Source: PXRE01 sp964435625
GTDB taxonomy: Archaea; Halobacteriota; Halobacteria; Halobacteriales; PXRE01
Assembly: GCA_964435625.1 (NCBI GenBank)
Contig: CAYTAG010000001.1
Span: 7,637-71,636, forward strand
Direction of reading: 5' to 3'
Length of the DNA: 64,000 nucleotides
How positions within the stretch are numbered: the first letter of the stretch is position 1; every line of letters begins with the position of its first letter. Of this stretch, positions 50,487 to 58,753 are shown piece by piece. The position numbers were made by a program, and so were the translations under genes. The notes below the pieces were generated by a model. It was not told where the DNA came from. It searched no databases and saw nothing but the letters and a program-made list of their open reading frames with translations.

Positions 50487-51445
50487 GTCTCGTCACCTCC
50501 ATCGGTGGGGACGTGCGGACTGCACGCCGCGCACATGGCCCCGCTCGGCAGGTGGACGCAGTTGCAGTCGGCCAGCGATTCGTCGGGCGCCGTGGCCGGG
50601 TTGCCTGCCGCATCCTGGTCGGCAGCCTCCTGCTCAGGGCCGCCGTCCGTCAGGAGCATCGGATCGTCGTCCGCGGGGACGAGACGCAGGCCGCCGGCCG
50701 CCCGCTCGTAGAGGCGGACTTCGTCGTCGCCAGCGACGCCGAGGTGGTCGAGCGCCTGGCCGCCCACGCCGATCCGGCCGTCCTCCCAGACCTCGTGGCT
50801 GCCCATCAAGCGGGGGTCCGAGGCGTCGGCGTCCCGGACCAGGGCGACGCTTTCATTCGGTTCTTCGAGGGCATGGACCTCGGCAATGTCCTCGCCCCAG
50901 GGCCCTTTCGTCCGGAGATTGAAGATCACCTCGCGGTTGGAGATCGAGTAGGTGCCGAGGTAGCCGTCGCCGGTAGGGTTGACGTACTTCGATCCGCCGT
51001 CGGAGCGGAGTGGCCCCGTCTCGGAGCCGAGGTTCTCCGCGATGTTTTGGCATCGCGAACACTGGTCCAGGTCGAGCAGGCGTTCCGCAACGGCCCGGGG
51101 CACCTCCAGGTACCCCAGGCCGGCATAGCCACAGACCGGCTTTTGCTTCCCGGAGTTGTCGACCACCTCGTGGTAAACGGAGTGGACCTGCGATGGCTGG
51201 GTGGTGGCGGCGTCCTGGTCGACGGTGGCCGTGGGCAGCGTGCTGATCGCCACGGACACCGTATCGTCGCGCTCGTCGTCGAACAGGAGCAGCAGGTCAG
51301 CGGCCGCCCGGAACACCTCGCTCCGGGACGGCCACTGGCCATCCTCGACGAGGTCCTGGACCGCGTCGACGGCCTCCTGTCGGTACCGGACGGTCTCGCG
51401 GGCCGTCTCGCCCTCGACGGACGATGGCGAGGCGTCACTCACCAT
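50483..51445 (-). CDS. RHH-type regulator with AbrB-like module
   Basis: This 320-aa protein has an N-terminal ribbon-helix-helix (ETVRYRQEAVDAVQDLVEDG, then RSEVFRAAADLLL), a CSRCQN knuckle, the module DGGSKYVNPTGDGYLG shared with the protein at 52388, an AbrB-like segment (IGVGGQALDHLGVAGDDEVR) and a Cys-rich end (CNCVHLPSGAMCAAC). It probably binds DNA through the RHH. The start is ATG 51445 (11-bp overlap). Confidence 0.78.
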   Translation of the reverse strand: MVSDASPSSVEGETARETVRYRQEAVDAVQDLVEDGQWPSRSEVFRAAADLLLLFDDERDDTVSVAISTLPTATVDQDAATTQPSQVHSVYHEVVDNSGKQKPVCGYAGLGYLEVPRAVAERLLDLDQCSRCQNIAENLGSETGPLRSDGGSKYVNPTGDGYLGTYSISNREVIFNLRTKGPWGEDIAEVHALEEPNESVALVRDADASDPRLMGSHEVWEDGRIGVGGQALDHLGVAGDDEVRLYERAAGGLRLVPADDDPMLLTDGGPEQEAADQDAAGNPATAPDESLADCNCVHLPSGAMCAACSPHVPTDGGDET

Positions 51446-52391
51446 CGTCCTCACCTCCCGACGGCTCAACCTGCTCGCGGATCTCCTCGGCGTCGTGGCG
51501 GTTCAGCAGGCTCACCACGGCGCCGACGTCCCGGGCGTCGTCCATCGTCGGGCACCGCACCTCGACGACTTCAACGGTCCCGTAACTGTCGGCCTCGTGG
51601 TCGTAGACGGTTTTCTCGCCGGCGTGGTGGTTGGTGATCTCATCCTGTCCCTCGCCGGCGCCGGCTTCCGACGCTTTCCCAGCGGGGTCACCGGCAGGCG
51701 TCCCGCCGTCGGTTGCGAGATGCCCATCGTCGTCGCCCAGGGGCCGCCCGCACGACGGGCAGTAGTCCCAGGACGGTGCACAGAGCCGGTCGCAGTCGCA
51801 GGCCTCCTGGGCCGGCAGCGGTGTCCCGTCCTCGTTCTCCTCGGCCCCCTCAGTCTCGGAGACAGTCTGACCGCCGTCCGTCGCGAGGCGGGCCTGGTCG
51901 TCTGCGCGGTCGGTGCGCTGGACGTCGACGATCTCTCCGAGCGCCCCCCCTGCCTCGGAGTGCACCGACTCCCACGCCGGCCACAGCAGCAGGTCGGGGT
52001 CGTCCTCCCGCGCCAGGACGACCTCGGGAGTCCCGGTCGGGGCGCCGTGCTCGTCGGTGATCGGCCTGATCGCCCCGACCTTCGCGGTCCGCTCCGGGTC
52101 GTACTTCGATCTCGGCGTCTCGTAGGTGACCTGGAGTTCGTCGTCCTCCGCGAGGTCAGTAATGCCGAACAGGTCGTCCTGGTGCCACAGTGACCCCGAA
52201 CACTGGCCACAGCCGTCGACCGGCGGGACGATCTCTCCCCAGGTGGCCCTCAGTTCGACGTCGCGAACGTCGTCGACGTCGACCTTCTGGCCGCAGGCCA
52301 GCAGATGCTTCCGGCCCTCCATCTCGACGGAGATGTGCCACTGCAGGGACCGAAACCGTTCGTCGACGAGGACCAGCGTCGTCTCGCTCAT
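51435..52391 (-). CDS. Modular acidic protein with zinc sites
   Basis: This 318-aa protein has CGQCSGSLW near residues 61-64, then a Cys cluster CDCDRLC and CPSCGRPLG near 199-218, and two LATDGG linkers. The remaining parts are beta-rich and acidic. No enzyme motif was recognised. Confidence 0.7.
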   Translation of the reverse strand: MSETTLVLVDERFRSLQWHISVEMEGRKHLLACGQKVDVDDVRDVELRATWGEIVPPVDGCGQCSGSLWHQDDLFGITDLAEDDELQVTYETPRSKYDPERTAKVGAIRPITDEHGAPTGTPEVVLAREDDPDLLLWPAWESVHSEAGGALGEIVDVQRTDRADDQARLATDGGQTVSETEGAEENEDGTPLPAQEACDCDRLCAPSWDYCPSCGRPLGDDDGHLATDGGTPAGDPAGKASEAGAGEGQDEITNHHAGEKTVYDHEADSYGTVEVVEVRCPTMDDARDVGAVVSLLNRHDAEEIREQVEPSGGEDDGE

Positions 52392-53590
52392 GCGGCATCA
52401 CCGTCCTCGTCCGTGGTGGCGGTCTGTTGCTGGTCCTCGAGGACGTGGCAGGCGTGTCTCGCGACGGCGACCGGGTTCGCGTCCAGCGAGTGTGCGACGT
52501 GGGAGATGTGGGCCGCGAGTTGGTAGAACGCGAAGTCGTCGAGGACGGCGTCCGCCTGGAACGAGGGGATCGTCTCGGTCCCGTCCTCGTCCGACACGAT
52601 CACCATCACCGACTCGACCTCCTCGGGGTCCACGTCGACGAGGTACTCCCCGAGCGCCTGCAGGTGGTCGGCGTGACTGTCGAGGTCGCCGTCGAACCAG
52701 GCGAGCGGGTGGTCGTCCGGCAGGTCCTCCGGGGCCGTGTGAACGTCGACGCCGCCGTCCTGGACTTTTTCGTCAACAGCCTGGTCGCCGTCCGCCATGA
52801 CGCGGGGATCGTCGTCGGCGTCGACGAGTAGCACTTCGTCGGACCCGTGTTCGTAAGCCCGGACGTCATCGTCCGGCCCAACCCCCAGCGCGTCGAGGGC
52901 AGGCCCCCCGACGCTGAATAGCGGATAGTTCCGCTCATTCGTGACAGTGCCCGCGTCGAGGATCTTGCGGTCCCCGGGTTCGGTGGTGATGGCCACTCCG
53001 TCCTCGGCGGCCACGATGTCCGCGTCGTCGCCGTCGTCGAGGCCCAAATGCCGGAGGGCGTCGCCCCCGAGTTGCGTCCGCTTCCGGGAGTCGACACCGA
53101 ACACGCCGAGGTAGCCGTCGCCAGTCTCGCGGACGTACTTCGATCCGCCGTCGGTCCGAGCGTCGTGGCCCTCGTTGCAGCCTTCGATACCGCAACCAGT
53201 CAGACCGCATTCAGGACACTCCCAACAGGCGTCCCCGGCCGGAGTAGGTTCGGCATCACAGGAGATGCACTCGTCGGGGATTTGTTCAGACGTGCCCCCG
53301 TCGGCCATCGCGACCGCCGTCGCCGCGTCGCCCCCGCTGCAGGTCGGGCAGGCCGACCAGCGCTCGTCGAGCGTGTCGGGGTCAACCTCATTCACGCCCG
53401 CGTTCGGCAGGTCCGGGCAGTGGCGGTCCTCGTGGTACTCGTCCTCGCCCTCGGCGCGGAGGCCCGCCGGAGCGGTGTAAACGCTCTCGGTGTCGAACTG
53501 CCGCCAGCGGTCGGCTCCGCAGTCGCACTCCGCAGCGGGCAACTCCTCGTAGACCTGCTGGCAGTTCCGACACTCGAAGGCGGTCGCCAT
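52388..53590 (-). CDS. Modular zinc protein with two AbrB-like segments
   Basis: This 400-aa protein starts with zinc knuckles (CRNCQQVY, CDCG, CPTCSGG, CISCDAEP, CWECPECGLTGCGIEGC) over about 145 residues. It then has DGGSKYVRETGDGYLG and two AbrB-like units (LGGDALRHLGLDDGDDADIV and VGGPALDALGVGPDDDVRAY), and a helical C-terminal domain. It shares modules with the protein at 50483. It may be a DNA-binding regulator. TGATG overlap. Confidence 0.75.
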   Translation of the reverse strand: MATAFECRNCQQVYEELPAAECDCGADRWRQFDTESVYTAPAGLRAEGEDEYHEDRHCPDLPNAGVNEVDPDTLDERWSACPTCSGGDAATAVAMADGGTSEQIPDECISCDAEPTPAGDACWECPECGLTGCGIEGCNEGHDARTDGGSKYVRETGDGYLGVFGVDSRKRTQLGGDALRHLGLDDGDDADIVAAEDGVAITTEPGDRKILDAGTVTNERNYPLFSVGGPALDALGVGPDDDVRAYEHGSDEVLLVDADDDPRVMADGDQAVDEKVQDGGVDVHTAPEDLPDDHPLAWFDGDLDSHADHLQALGEYLVDVDPEEVESVMVIVSDEDGTETIPSFQADAVLDDFAFYQLAAHISHVAHSLDANPVAVARHACHVLEDQQQTATTDEDGDAA

Positions 53591-54453
53591 CAGGCCCCAC
53601 CTCCCTCGCGGTCGTTGGCGTCCTCGATCTTCTCTGCCAGGTGACGGAGCGCCGCGGCCGGCGTCTCTCCACCAACATCCTGATAGTTGATGCCGGTGTC
53701 GACGCTTGCCGACCAAATCTCGCGTTCTTCGTCTCCGTCGCGGACTGCCGTCCGCCCGACCGAGATTTCAAACCGACGGCCATCATCATCCTGGCTATCC
53801 GTATCCGCAGGCGCGGCGCCGTCCGTCGCGAGGGCGAAGTAGTAGGATGACGACTCGAGATCGTCCCAACTTCCGTGGGTAGCGAGGACCTCCCACGCGT
53901 GCATCAACTCGGAGTCCGGCACCGGCCCACCTGCGAACGTGTCGTGGTCGGTCTGATGGTAGTGCGCCGCCGCCGCCGTCGTGATCTCAGAGTCGCGAGT
54001 CGGCTGCTCGACGTCGAACTGCTCGGCCACCAGGAACGAGCAGTCGTTGCAGATGTTGAGGACGCGGCCCTCAGTGTCGACGTCGTCGTCCTCCAGACCC
54101 TCGTCGCTCGCCGTGGTGGCCAGCCCACCGTCAGCGACGGCCTTGCCCGGGTCGACGTAGATGACGTCCTCAAGGCGGTCGAGTTCCGTCCGCAGCAGGT
54201 CCTCGCCGGCCTCGGTGGGTGCGTACCAGTTCGTCCGCCGGTCGCGCTGGCCCTTCTCGATGTACCCCTTCTCGACGAGGTCGTCGAGGTTCGGGTACAG
54301 CCGGCCGTGGTTGACCTCCTCGTAGATCGCTTGCAGGCGCTCCTTGATGGCGAGGCCGTGCGGGGGGTCGTCCAACTCGTGGTCGAGACGCGCCGTCTCG
54401 ATCAGGACGTTCCACTGGAACGCGGTCAGGACCGACCAGGGCGTCGCCTTCAT
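53590..54453 (-). CDS. PadR-like winged-helix regulator with zinc-binding extension
   Basis: This is a 287-aa protein. Residues about 10-95 match haloarchaeal PadR-like proteins: FQWNVLIETARL, then GRLYPNLDDLVEKGYIEKG and APTEAGEDLL. The remainder includes ICNDCSFLVAEQ and a His-containing region (AAAAHYHQTDHDTF) resembling a C2H2-like site, then a beta-rich domain. It probably acts as a transcription factor. Confidence 0.82.
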   Translation of the reverse strand: MKATPWSVLTAFQWNVLIETARLDHELDDPPHGLAIKERLQAIYEEVNHGRLYPNLDDLVEKGYIEKGQRDRRTNWYAPTEAGEDLLRTELDRLEDVIYVDPGKAVADGGLATTASDEGLEDDDVDTEGRVLNICNDCSFLVAEQFDVEQPTRDSEITTAAAAHYHQTDHDTFAGGPVPDSELMHAWEVLATHGSWDDLESSSYYFALATDGAAPADTDSQDDDGRRFEISVGRTAVRDGDEEREIWSASVDTGINYQDVGGETPAAALRHLAEKIEDANDREGGGA

Positions 54454-54923
54454 GCCTCATCCCCCCGTTTGAGGTCGACCAGTCGATGGTCGATGTACTG
54501 CTGGACCTCGTCGGGGTCGGGGTAGCCGTCGGCCTTCCGCAGCGTCGCGCCGGTGAGCGCGTCGACGATCTCCTCGCCGCCTAGGTCGCCGTCCTGGTGC
54601 AGCTTCCGGAGGTCGTCTCGGGTGGCCACGACCTCCTCAGCGGTCGCCTTCCAGTCCGGCACGTCGACGTCCGAGGCGCCCTGGAGGTCCTCGTAGACGA
54701 CGCGCTTGACCTGTGTCTCGGGGACGCAGATCTCGGCGGCGAGCGTCGGCGTCTCCAGTTCCGGGACTTCGACCTCAAGTTCGACCTTGACCGGGTACTC
54801 AGTCGGCTTCCGGTCGCTCTTGTCTGGTTTGGTCTTCCGGAACCGGAGGTCATCGTCGCGCCAGTCGACGAGCACCCACCCACGGTAGGTCTTCGTCCGG
54901 GCGTCACGACTGCCGTCGGTCAC
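54450..54923 (-). CDS. Hypothetical acidic protein
   Basis: This 157-aa protein has a beta-rich N-terminal half with a KVELEVEVPELETP strand run, and a helical C-terminal half. No known motif. It is the second gene of the long operon. Confidence 0.67.
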   Translation of the reverse strand: MTDGSRDARTKTYRGWVLVDWRDDDLRFRKTKPDKSDRKPTEYPVKVELEVEVPELETPTLAAEICVPETQVKRVVYEDLQGASDVDVPDWKATAEEVVATRDDLRKLHQDGDLGGEEIVDALTGATLRKADGYPDPDEVQQYIDHRLVDLKRGDEA

Positions 54924-55939
54924 GCCCCCTCACCTCCGTTGGGCTCGCCCTGCTCGTCGCCGACCTCGTCCCAGACCGCTATACCGACAGCGAGCGGCCC
55001 AGGCAGTTCCGTGTAGTGATTCCTAATCGGCTCCCAGCCGTCATCGTCCTCCCGTTCCAATAGCCGAACCGTGCCCCCGTAGTCGACTCCGATTGCTCTG
55101 TCTCCGTTGACCAACAGGCTGTCGTGGGTTGTATCAGAATCCTGCAATTCCCAGTCCTCAGGAAGAAGCTGACGAATATTCTCCTCCCTCTTCTTCCGAA
55201 GCGTTCCTTCGTCGGAGGCCTGGCCGCCGTCCGTCACGAGTTGCGCCTGCTCGTCGGTGGTGGGGCCATCGGGGCAGGGGTCGAACTCCTCCAGGACCTC
55301 GTACGCGCGCTCGCGGCGGTCGGCGTGCGGCGGGATCGACGCCGAGTAGGTGCTCGACGCGTCGATACAGCGCTCGCCGGCGCCGGCCGAACACGTGGGG
55401 CAGTCGACGGCGGTCTCCGGCTCCAGGCCGCGCCAGACGGCCTGGCAGGCGATACAGACAGTGATCGTCTCCCCTCTCGTCCCGTCGTGGATCCGCGCCC
55501 ACTGGTGGGCGCCCTCGACGAGGGTGGGGTCGTCGACCGACGCGTGGGTGTTGCAAACCGGCAGGTCGTTCGTCGCGTACGCGCTGTACGAGCAGGGCTT
55601 CCCGCTGCCGGTGAGCGCGAGACAGTCCTCGTCGACGTCGGCGCCGTGGACGACGGCCTCGAACGGCCAGTCGATCCGTTCCGGCGTGTCTTCGCCGCCA
55701 TCGGTCGCGACGTCGCTGCTGTCGACGTTCACCGGCCGCTTGCGGCCCTGGCCCTGATTCTGGTAGAGGTCCGGGATCCGCGAGTCAGAGATCTGGTGCC
55801 CGCACGGGTCGAGTCGCACTTCGTCCGGGCCGACGGCGTCGATCCCTGCCACCGGGGCACCGCAGGTCGTACAGTACCCAGTCTGGTTGTCGTTCTGTGC
55901 TCCGGAATCCTTTTGCGTCGTGTGGTCCGATTGGTACAT
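54920..55939 (-). CDS. Modular zinc protein, first gene of the long operon
   Basis: This is a 339-aa protein. The start is ATG 55939 (MYQSDHTTQKD); the open frame further upstream lacks coding character. Zinc knuckles CTTCGAP and later CIACQAVW plus CPTCSAGAGERC give two sites. VATDGG and LVTDGG linkers separate modules. The C-terminal part (ENIRQLLPEDWELQDSD...) is beta-rich. It leads 34 coupled genes. Confidence 0.75.
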   Translation of the reverse strand: MYQSDHTTQKDSGAQNDNQTGYCTTCGAPVAGIDAVGPDEVRLDPCGHQISDSRIPDLYQNQGQGRKRPVNVDSSDVATDGGEDTPERIDWPFEAVVHGADVDEDCLALTGSGKPCSYSAYATNDLPVCNTHASVDDPTLVEGAHQWARIHDGTRGETITVCIACQAVWRGLEPETAVDCPTCSAGAGERCIDASSTYSASIPPHADRRERAYEVLEEFDPCPDGPTTDEQAQLVTDGGQASDEGTLRKKREENIRQLLPEDWELQDSDTTHDSLLVNGDRAIGVDYGGTVRLLEREDDDGWEPIRNHYTELPGPLAVGIAVWDEVGDEQGEPNGGEGA

Positions 55940-56022
55940 GGTTGCGGCACCGTGGTTGCCGGAACCGACGCGGGCCGGAGCCCCTTTCTCCGGCTCGCAG
56001 ATTCTACGAGACCAGCAACCGC

Positions 56023-56105
56023 TCAGCCAACGTCCAGCGTGGAGTGTGGCGCGGAGCCCGTCATCGGTTCCTATCTGCCTTGAGACACTATAGTTAAATA
56101 AGCTT
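56023..56105 (-). promoter_or_regulatory. Promoter of the long operon with a possible leader peptide
   Basis: CTTATTTAAC (about 56093-56102) is a strong TATA box on the minus strand, giving a transcript start near 56068. An ATG at 56064 opens a 13-residue frame MTGSAPHSTLDVG ending at 56023. The first gene starts about 130 bases after the TATA-derived start, so the mRNA has a long leader. Confidence 0.55.
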
Positions 56106-56212
56106 AACCCTACATCACTAGTTCTGAACAGATAGTCTGGTAGCGACCATTTACTGTTTTCTGAGTCACCCTCCACGGTGAGAATAAACGACGCTCCATC
56201 GTCTATGATACC

Positions 56213-56503
56213 ATGAGAATAAGGCTGCCGGCAGACTGGATGGTGCCCGCCGACGAGCGGGTGCTGGAATATCTCTACACCGAGGGCCCGAAATCCCCGT
56301 CGAACATTGCCCGCGACGACCGGGTAGATTTCTCTCGAACGACGGTTAACACTCGTCTTCTGAAACTCGCAGCTGCAGGTCTGGTTAACAAGGACGAAAT
56401 CGGCCGTGGCATCTACGAGATCTCGGACAAGGGCGAAAAGTTCCTCACTGGCGAGTTCGATGCTCGGGACCTCCCGGATCCCGATACCGACGGCGAGATT
56501 TGA
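56213..56503 (+). CDS. Winged-helix repressor-like protein (PhiH1-repressor type)
   Basis: This 96-aa protein has the full wHTH layout: ADERVLEYLYTEGPKSPSNI, recognition helix RTTVNTRLLKLAAAGLV, wing GRGIYEISDKGE. It resembles haloarchaeal phage phiH1 repressor-like proteins. It is leaderless, with GAATAAAC 27 bases upstream. It diverges from the 34-gene operon and so is a natural candidate for its repressor. Confidence 0.82.
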   Translation: MRIRLPADWMVPADERVLEYLYTEGPKSPSNIARDDRVDFSRTTVNTRLLKLAAAGLVNKDEIGRGIYEISDKGEKFLTGEFDARDLPDPDTDGEI

Positions 56504-56536
56504 TCGTCGCCCCCGAGCGAGGATCTTAGATGCCAT

Positions 56537-56782
56537 CTACCGGCCCTCCCGGAACGCCACCTCGGTCCAGGTGTCCAGCTTGCGGTCGACGAGGGCCTCG
56601 ACGAAGTAGCCCTCGTCACACGACCAGCAGTGGACCTCGTCGGCGCCCGGGTCGATCTCGCGCAGAAACACGTGGCCCCGAGGACACCCGAGGCGATAGG
56701 GGTCTTTAAAGGCCTCCGCCGGAGGACGGCCCTGGTTGTCGGTTCCGCTACTTATATCCCTGGCTGTGGTGTAGTGGCTCAT
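56537..56782 (-). CDS. Zinc-binding small protein
   Basis: This 81-aa protein has CPRGH and CWSCDEGY (about residues 33-57), forming one zinc site, with polar termini. It is convergent with the repressor gene (33-bp gap). Unknown function. Confidence 0.68.
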   Translation of the reverse strand: MSHYTTARDISSGTDNQGRPPAEAFKDPYRLGCPRGHVFLREIDPGADEVHCWSCDEGYFVEALVDRKLDTWTEVAFREGR

Positions 56783-57256
56783 GCGTGTCCCTCTAGCCGC
56801 GTTTTCGTTCGGAGCGTTGGGACGCGCGGCCTCGGCGCTGGACCCGCCGGGGCCAAATCACTGGCACCCGCCGCGCGCCGTGCAAATCAGGAAGTGCTTA
56901 GGTAATAATTCTCATGGGTATGACCATCCTGAAAGTGAAATTGGAATTATACTGCGCCTCGTATAGTGATTGAACCATCTGGTGGTTTCGGAATATTGAG
57001 ACGGAGCGGCGATCCAAATTATGTCTGATACCCGATAACTATCGGACTGCGGCGAGAATCGCCGGTGAAAGTGAAACGCGGATTGGCGTAGGAACTTCCT
57101 GACGACCCGAAATAATGTGCTACTTCAAAGAGGTTGGGAAAAGAATCCACTAACTGATTATATTCTCTCTGCGATTGAGAATGACGAACCAGCTGAACCC
57201 TATCCGTTGATGATATGACAACAGAGCAAGCAAAGATTAGTAAGCATTGATACGCA
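56783..57256. other. AT-richer intergenic region with a possible decayed gene
   Basis: About 470 bases show no clear gene. The plus strand near 57110-57216 reads as coding-like (VLLQRGWEKNPLTDYILSAI, then a stop after PLMI), and just upstream a second frame gives YRTAARIAGESETRI before a stop, as if one gene had frameshifted. The left part contains AGGTAATAATTCTC-like AT-rich blocks. A TATA-like box near 57232 serves the next gene. Confidence 0.45.
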
Positions 57257-57613
57257 ATGGTTGAACTGACAAGCATGGAATCCGAACCCGATGGTAAATA
57301 CACACTTCCTCACAAGATCATCACTGGTGCGACGATCATCTACGTCGTTCTCGGGGCGATCCTCTGGGTGACCGTCCCGCCGTATTACGATAGACTAATC
57401 GGTCGATTGATCCTCACCCCCGCCATGTTTGGTGCGATTCTGGCCCACCCGGTCGCGCTCTATTACTACTACAAAGATAACAAATCGCTTGAACAGCACG
57501 GGATCAATCCGCCGACCTGGTACATTTACATTGGACTATCATTCCTCGTGACGGGGTTCGTGACGGCGCCGCTCTACTTGCTCCAGCGACGATCCCGCAT
57601 CGCCAACGGGTAA
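57257..57613 (+). CDS. Three-span membrane protein, lower GC
   Basis: This 118-aa protein has hydrophobic segments at about residues 20-40, 50-70 and 88-108, separated by short charged loops. ATG 57257 lies about 25 bases after an AGATTAG box; ATG 57275 is an alternative. Its composition is less GC-rich than the flanking operons. Unknown function. Confidence 0.7.
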   Translation: MVELTSMESEPDGKYTLPHKIITGATIIYVVLGAILWVTVPPYYDRLIGRLILTPAMFGAILAHPVALYYYYKDNKSLEQHGINPPTWYIYIGLSFLVTGFVTAPLYLLQRRSRIANG

Positions 57614-57621
57614 AGCTATCC

Positions 57622-58728
57622 TCACTCCCACCACTCGGTCCGCCGCTCAGCGAACGACGCGTCCGGGGAGAGGACGTCGGGCCGATCCTCGCCGGTCAGG
57701 CCGACCAGCGTGGCCAGGTGGTACGCCACGTGCCAGCCGACGGCGTCCTCGTCGGCCGCCGCCGTCATCACGGAGGCTCCGTCGTAAAACTCCGGGGCGC
57801 CGTCGCGGTCAGTATCGAGGCGGTCGGTCGAGATGCAACTCCCGCCCTCGAACTCGGCGCCGCAGATGCCCTCCTGGTGGCTCACGTAGATTACGACGTC
57901 GGCATACTCCGCGCGCTCGGCCTCGACGAACGTCACGTCCTCGGCCAGGCTCCTATCTGCCCCCTCGCGGAAGTAGTCGATGGCGTGCGCGACCTGCTGG
58001 CGCTCCGTCTCGGTCAGCTGCTCGCCCTCGTCGGACGCAACGTAGTAGGTAAGTCGCGGCGTCTCCTCGTCCTCCCAGGGCCACTCCCGCGCCGAGAGAT
58101 CGGGTTGCGGGAACCGCTGGATGTCGGGCAGCGTGTCGTTCATCAGCGGCATCGGTGCCTCGCCGTGGGCGATGCCCTGGAGGTGGCCGAACTCGTGCTT
58201 CAGGATCGTGACCGTCGAGGGGTCGTCCCATCCGGCCTCGATGTCGATCCGCGCCGGCGGCGTCACGTCGTCGTCCTGTGTGAGCGTGTCCGCACAGCCC
58301 ACGTGGTCGTTCGAGTACGACCGCCCGCAGGACCGCATCTCCTCCTGGATCCGGACCAGGATGTCCGGCGAGGACGCGTCCGCGTCCAGTTCGAACTGCG
58401 CGGGATAGGTCGCGTAGTCGGCGTTGTGCTCGTTCCAGTAGTCCAGCGCCTCCTGGACGAGCGGGGCGAAGTCCCGCGACTCGTTGACGTCGGTCTCGAT
58501 CCCGACGGTCAGCGTCTCTTTCGCCCACGGGTTCGGAACCGGCGTCGGCGTCGGGGTCGGCGTCGCTGTTGGGGTCGACGTCGGCGTCGCCGGCGCGTCC
58601 GAGGGGGTCGCAGTCCCGCTCGGCGTGTCGGTCTCCGCCGGCGTGGACGCCGGGCCGCCACCCATACACCCCGCAAGGACGAGTACCGCGGCCAGGATCA
58701 GCGCTCGGCCGGGAGAGGTTCGTACCAT
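57622..58728 (-). CDS. Lipoprotein metalloprotease of the metzincin/matrixin type
   Basis: This is a 368-aa protein. A signal peptide ending in the lipobox LVLAGC (Cys21) is followed by a Thr/Pro-rich stalk (about 22-68) and a catalytic domain with HEFGHLQGIAHG (about residues 178-189) and the Met-turn PLMND (about 194-198). These match the HExxHxxGxxH zinc site of metzincins. The C-terminal 150 residues end in WHVAYHLATLVGL, a degenerate copy of the same helix, suggesting a duplicated inactive domain. It has its own TATA-like box (CTATAATTA, 58750-58758) and probably a short leader. It is lipid-anchored outside the cell. Confidence 0.88.
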   Translation of the reverse strand: MVRTSPGRALILAAVLVLAGCMGGGPASTPAETDTPSGTATPSDAPATPTSTPTATPTPTPTPVPNPWAKETLTVGIETDVNESRDFAPLVQEALDYWNEHNADYATYPAQFELDADASSPDILVRIQEEMRSCGRSYSNDHVGCADTLTQDDDVTPPARIDIEAGWDDPSTVTILKHEFGHLQGIAHGEAPMPLMNDTLPDIQRFPQPDLSAREWPWEDEETPRLTYYVASDEGEQLTETERQQVAHAIDYFREGADRSLAEDVTFVEAERAEYADVVIYVSHQEGICGAEFEGGSCISTDRLDTDRDGAPEFYDGASVMTAAADEDAVGWHVAYHLATLVGLTGEDRPDVLSPDASFAERRTEWWE

Positions 58729-58753
58729 ATTAAAACGATTGCTTGCACGATAA

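Noticed and set aside
57019..57303. 94-aa minus-strand frame
   Set aside because: It has a non-acidic composition, no motif, and overlaps the promoter and start of the convincing gene at 57257.
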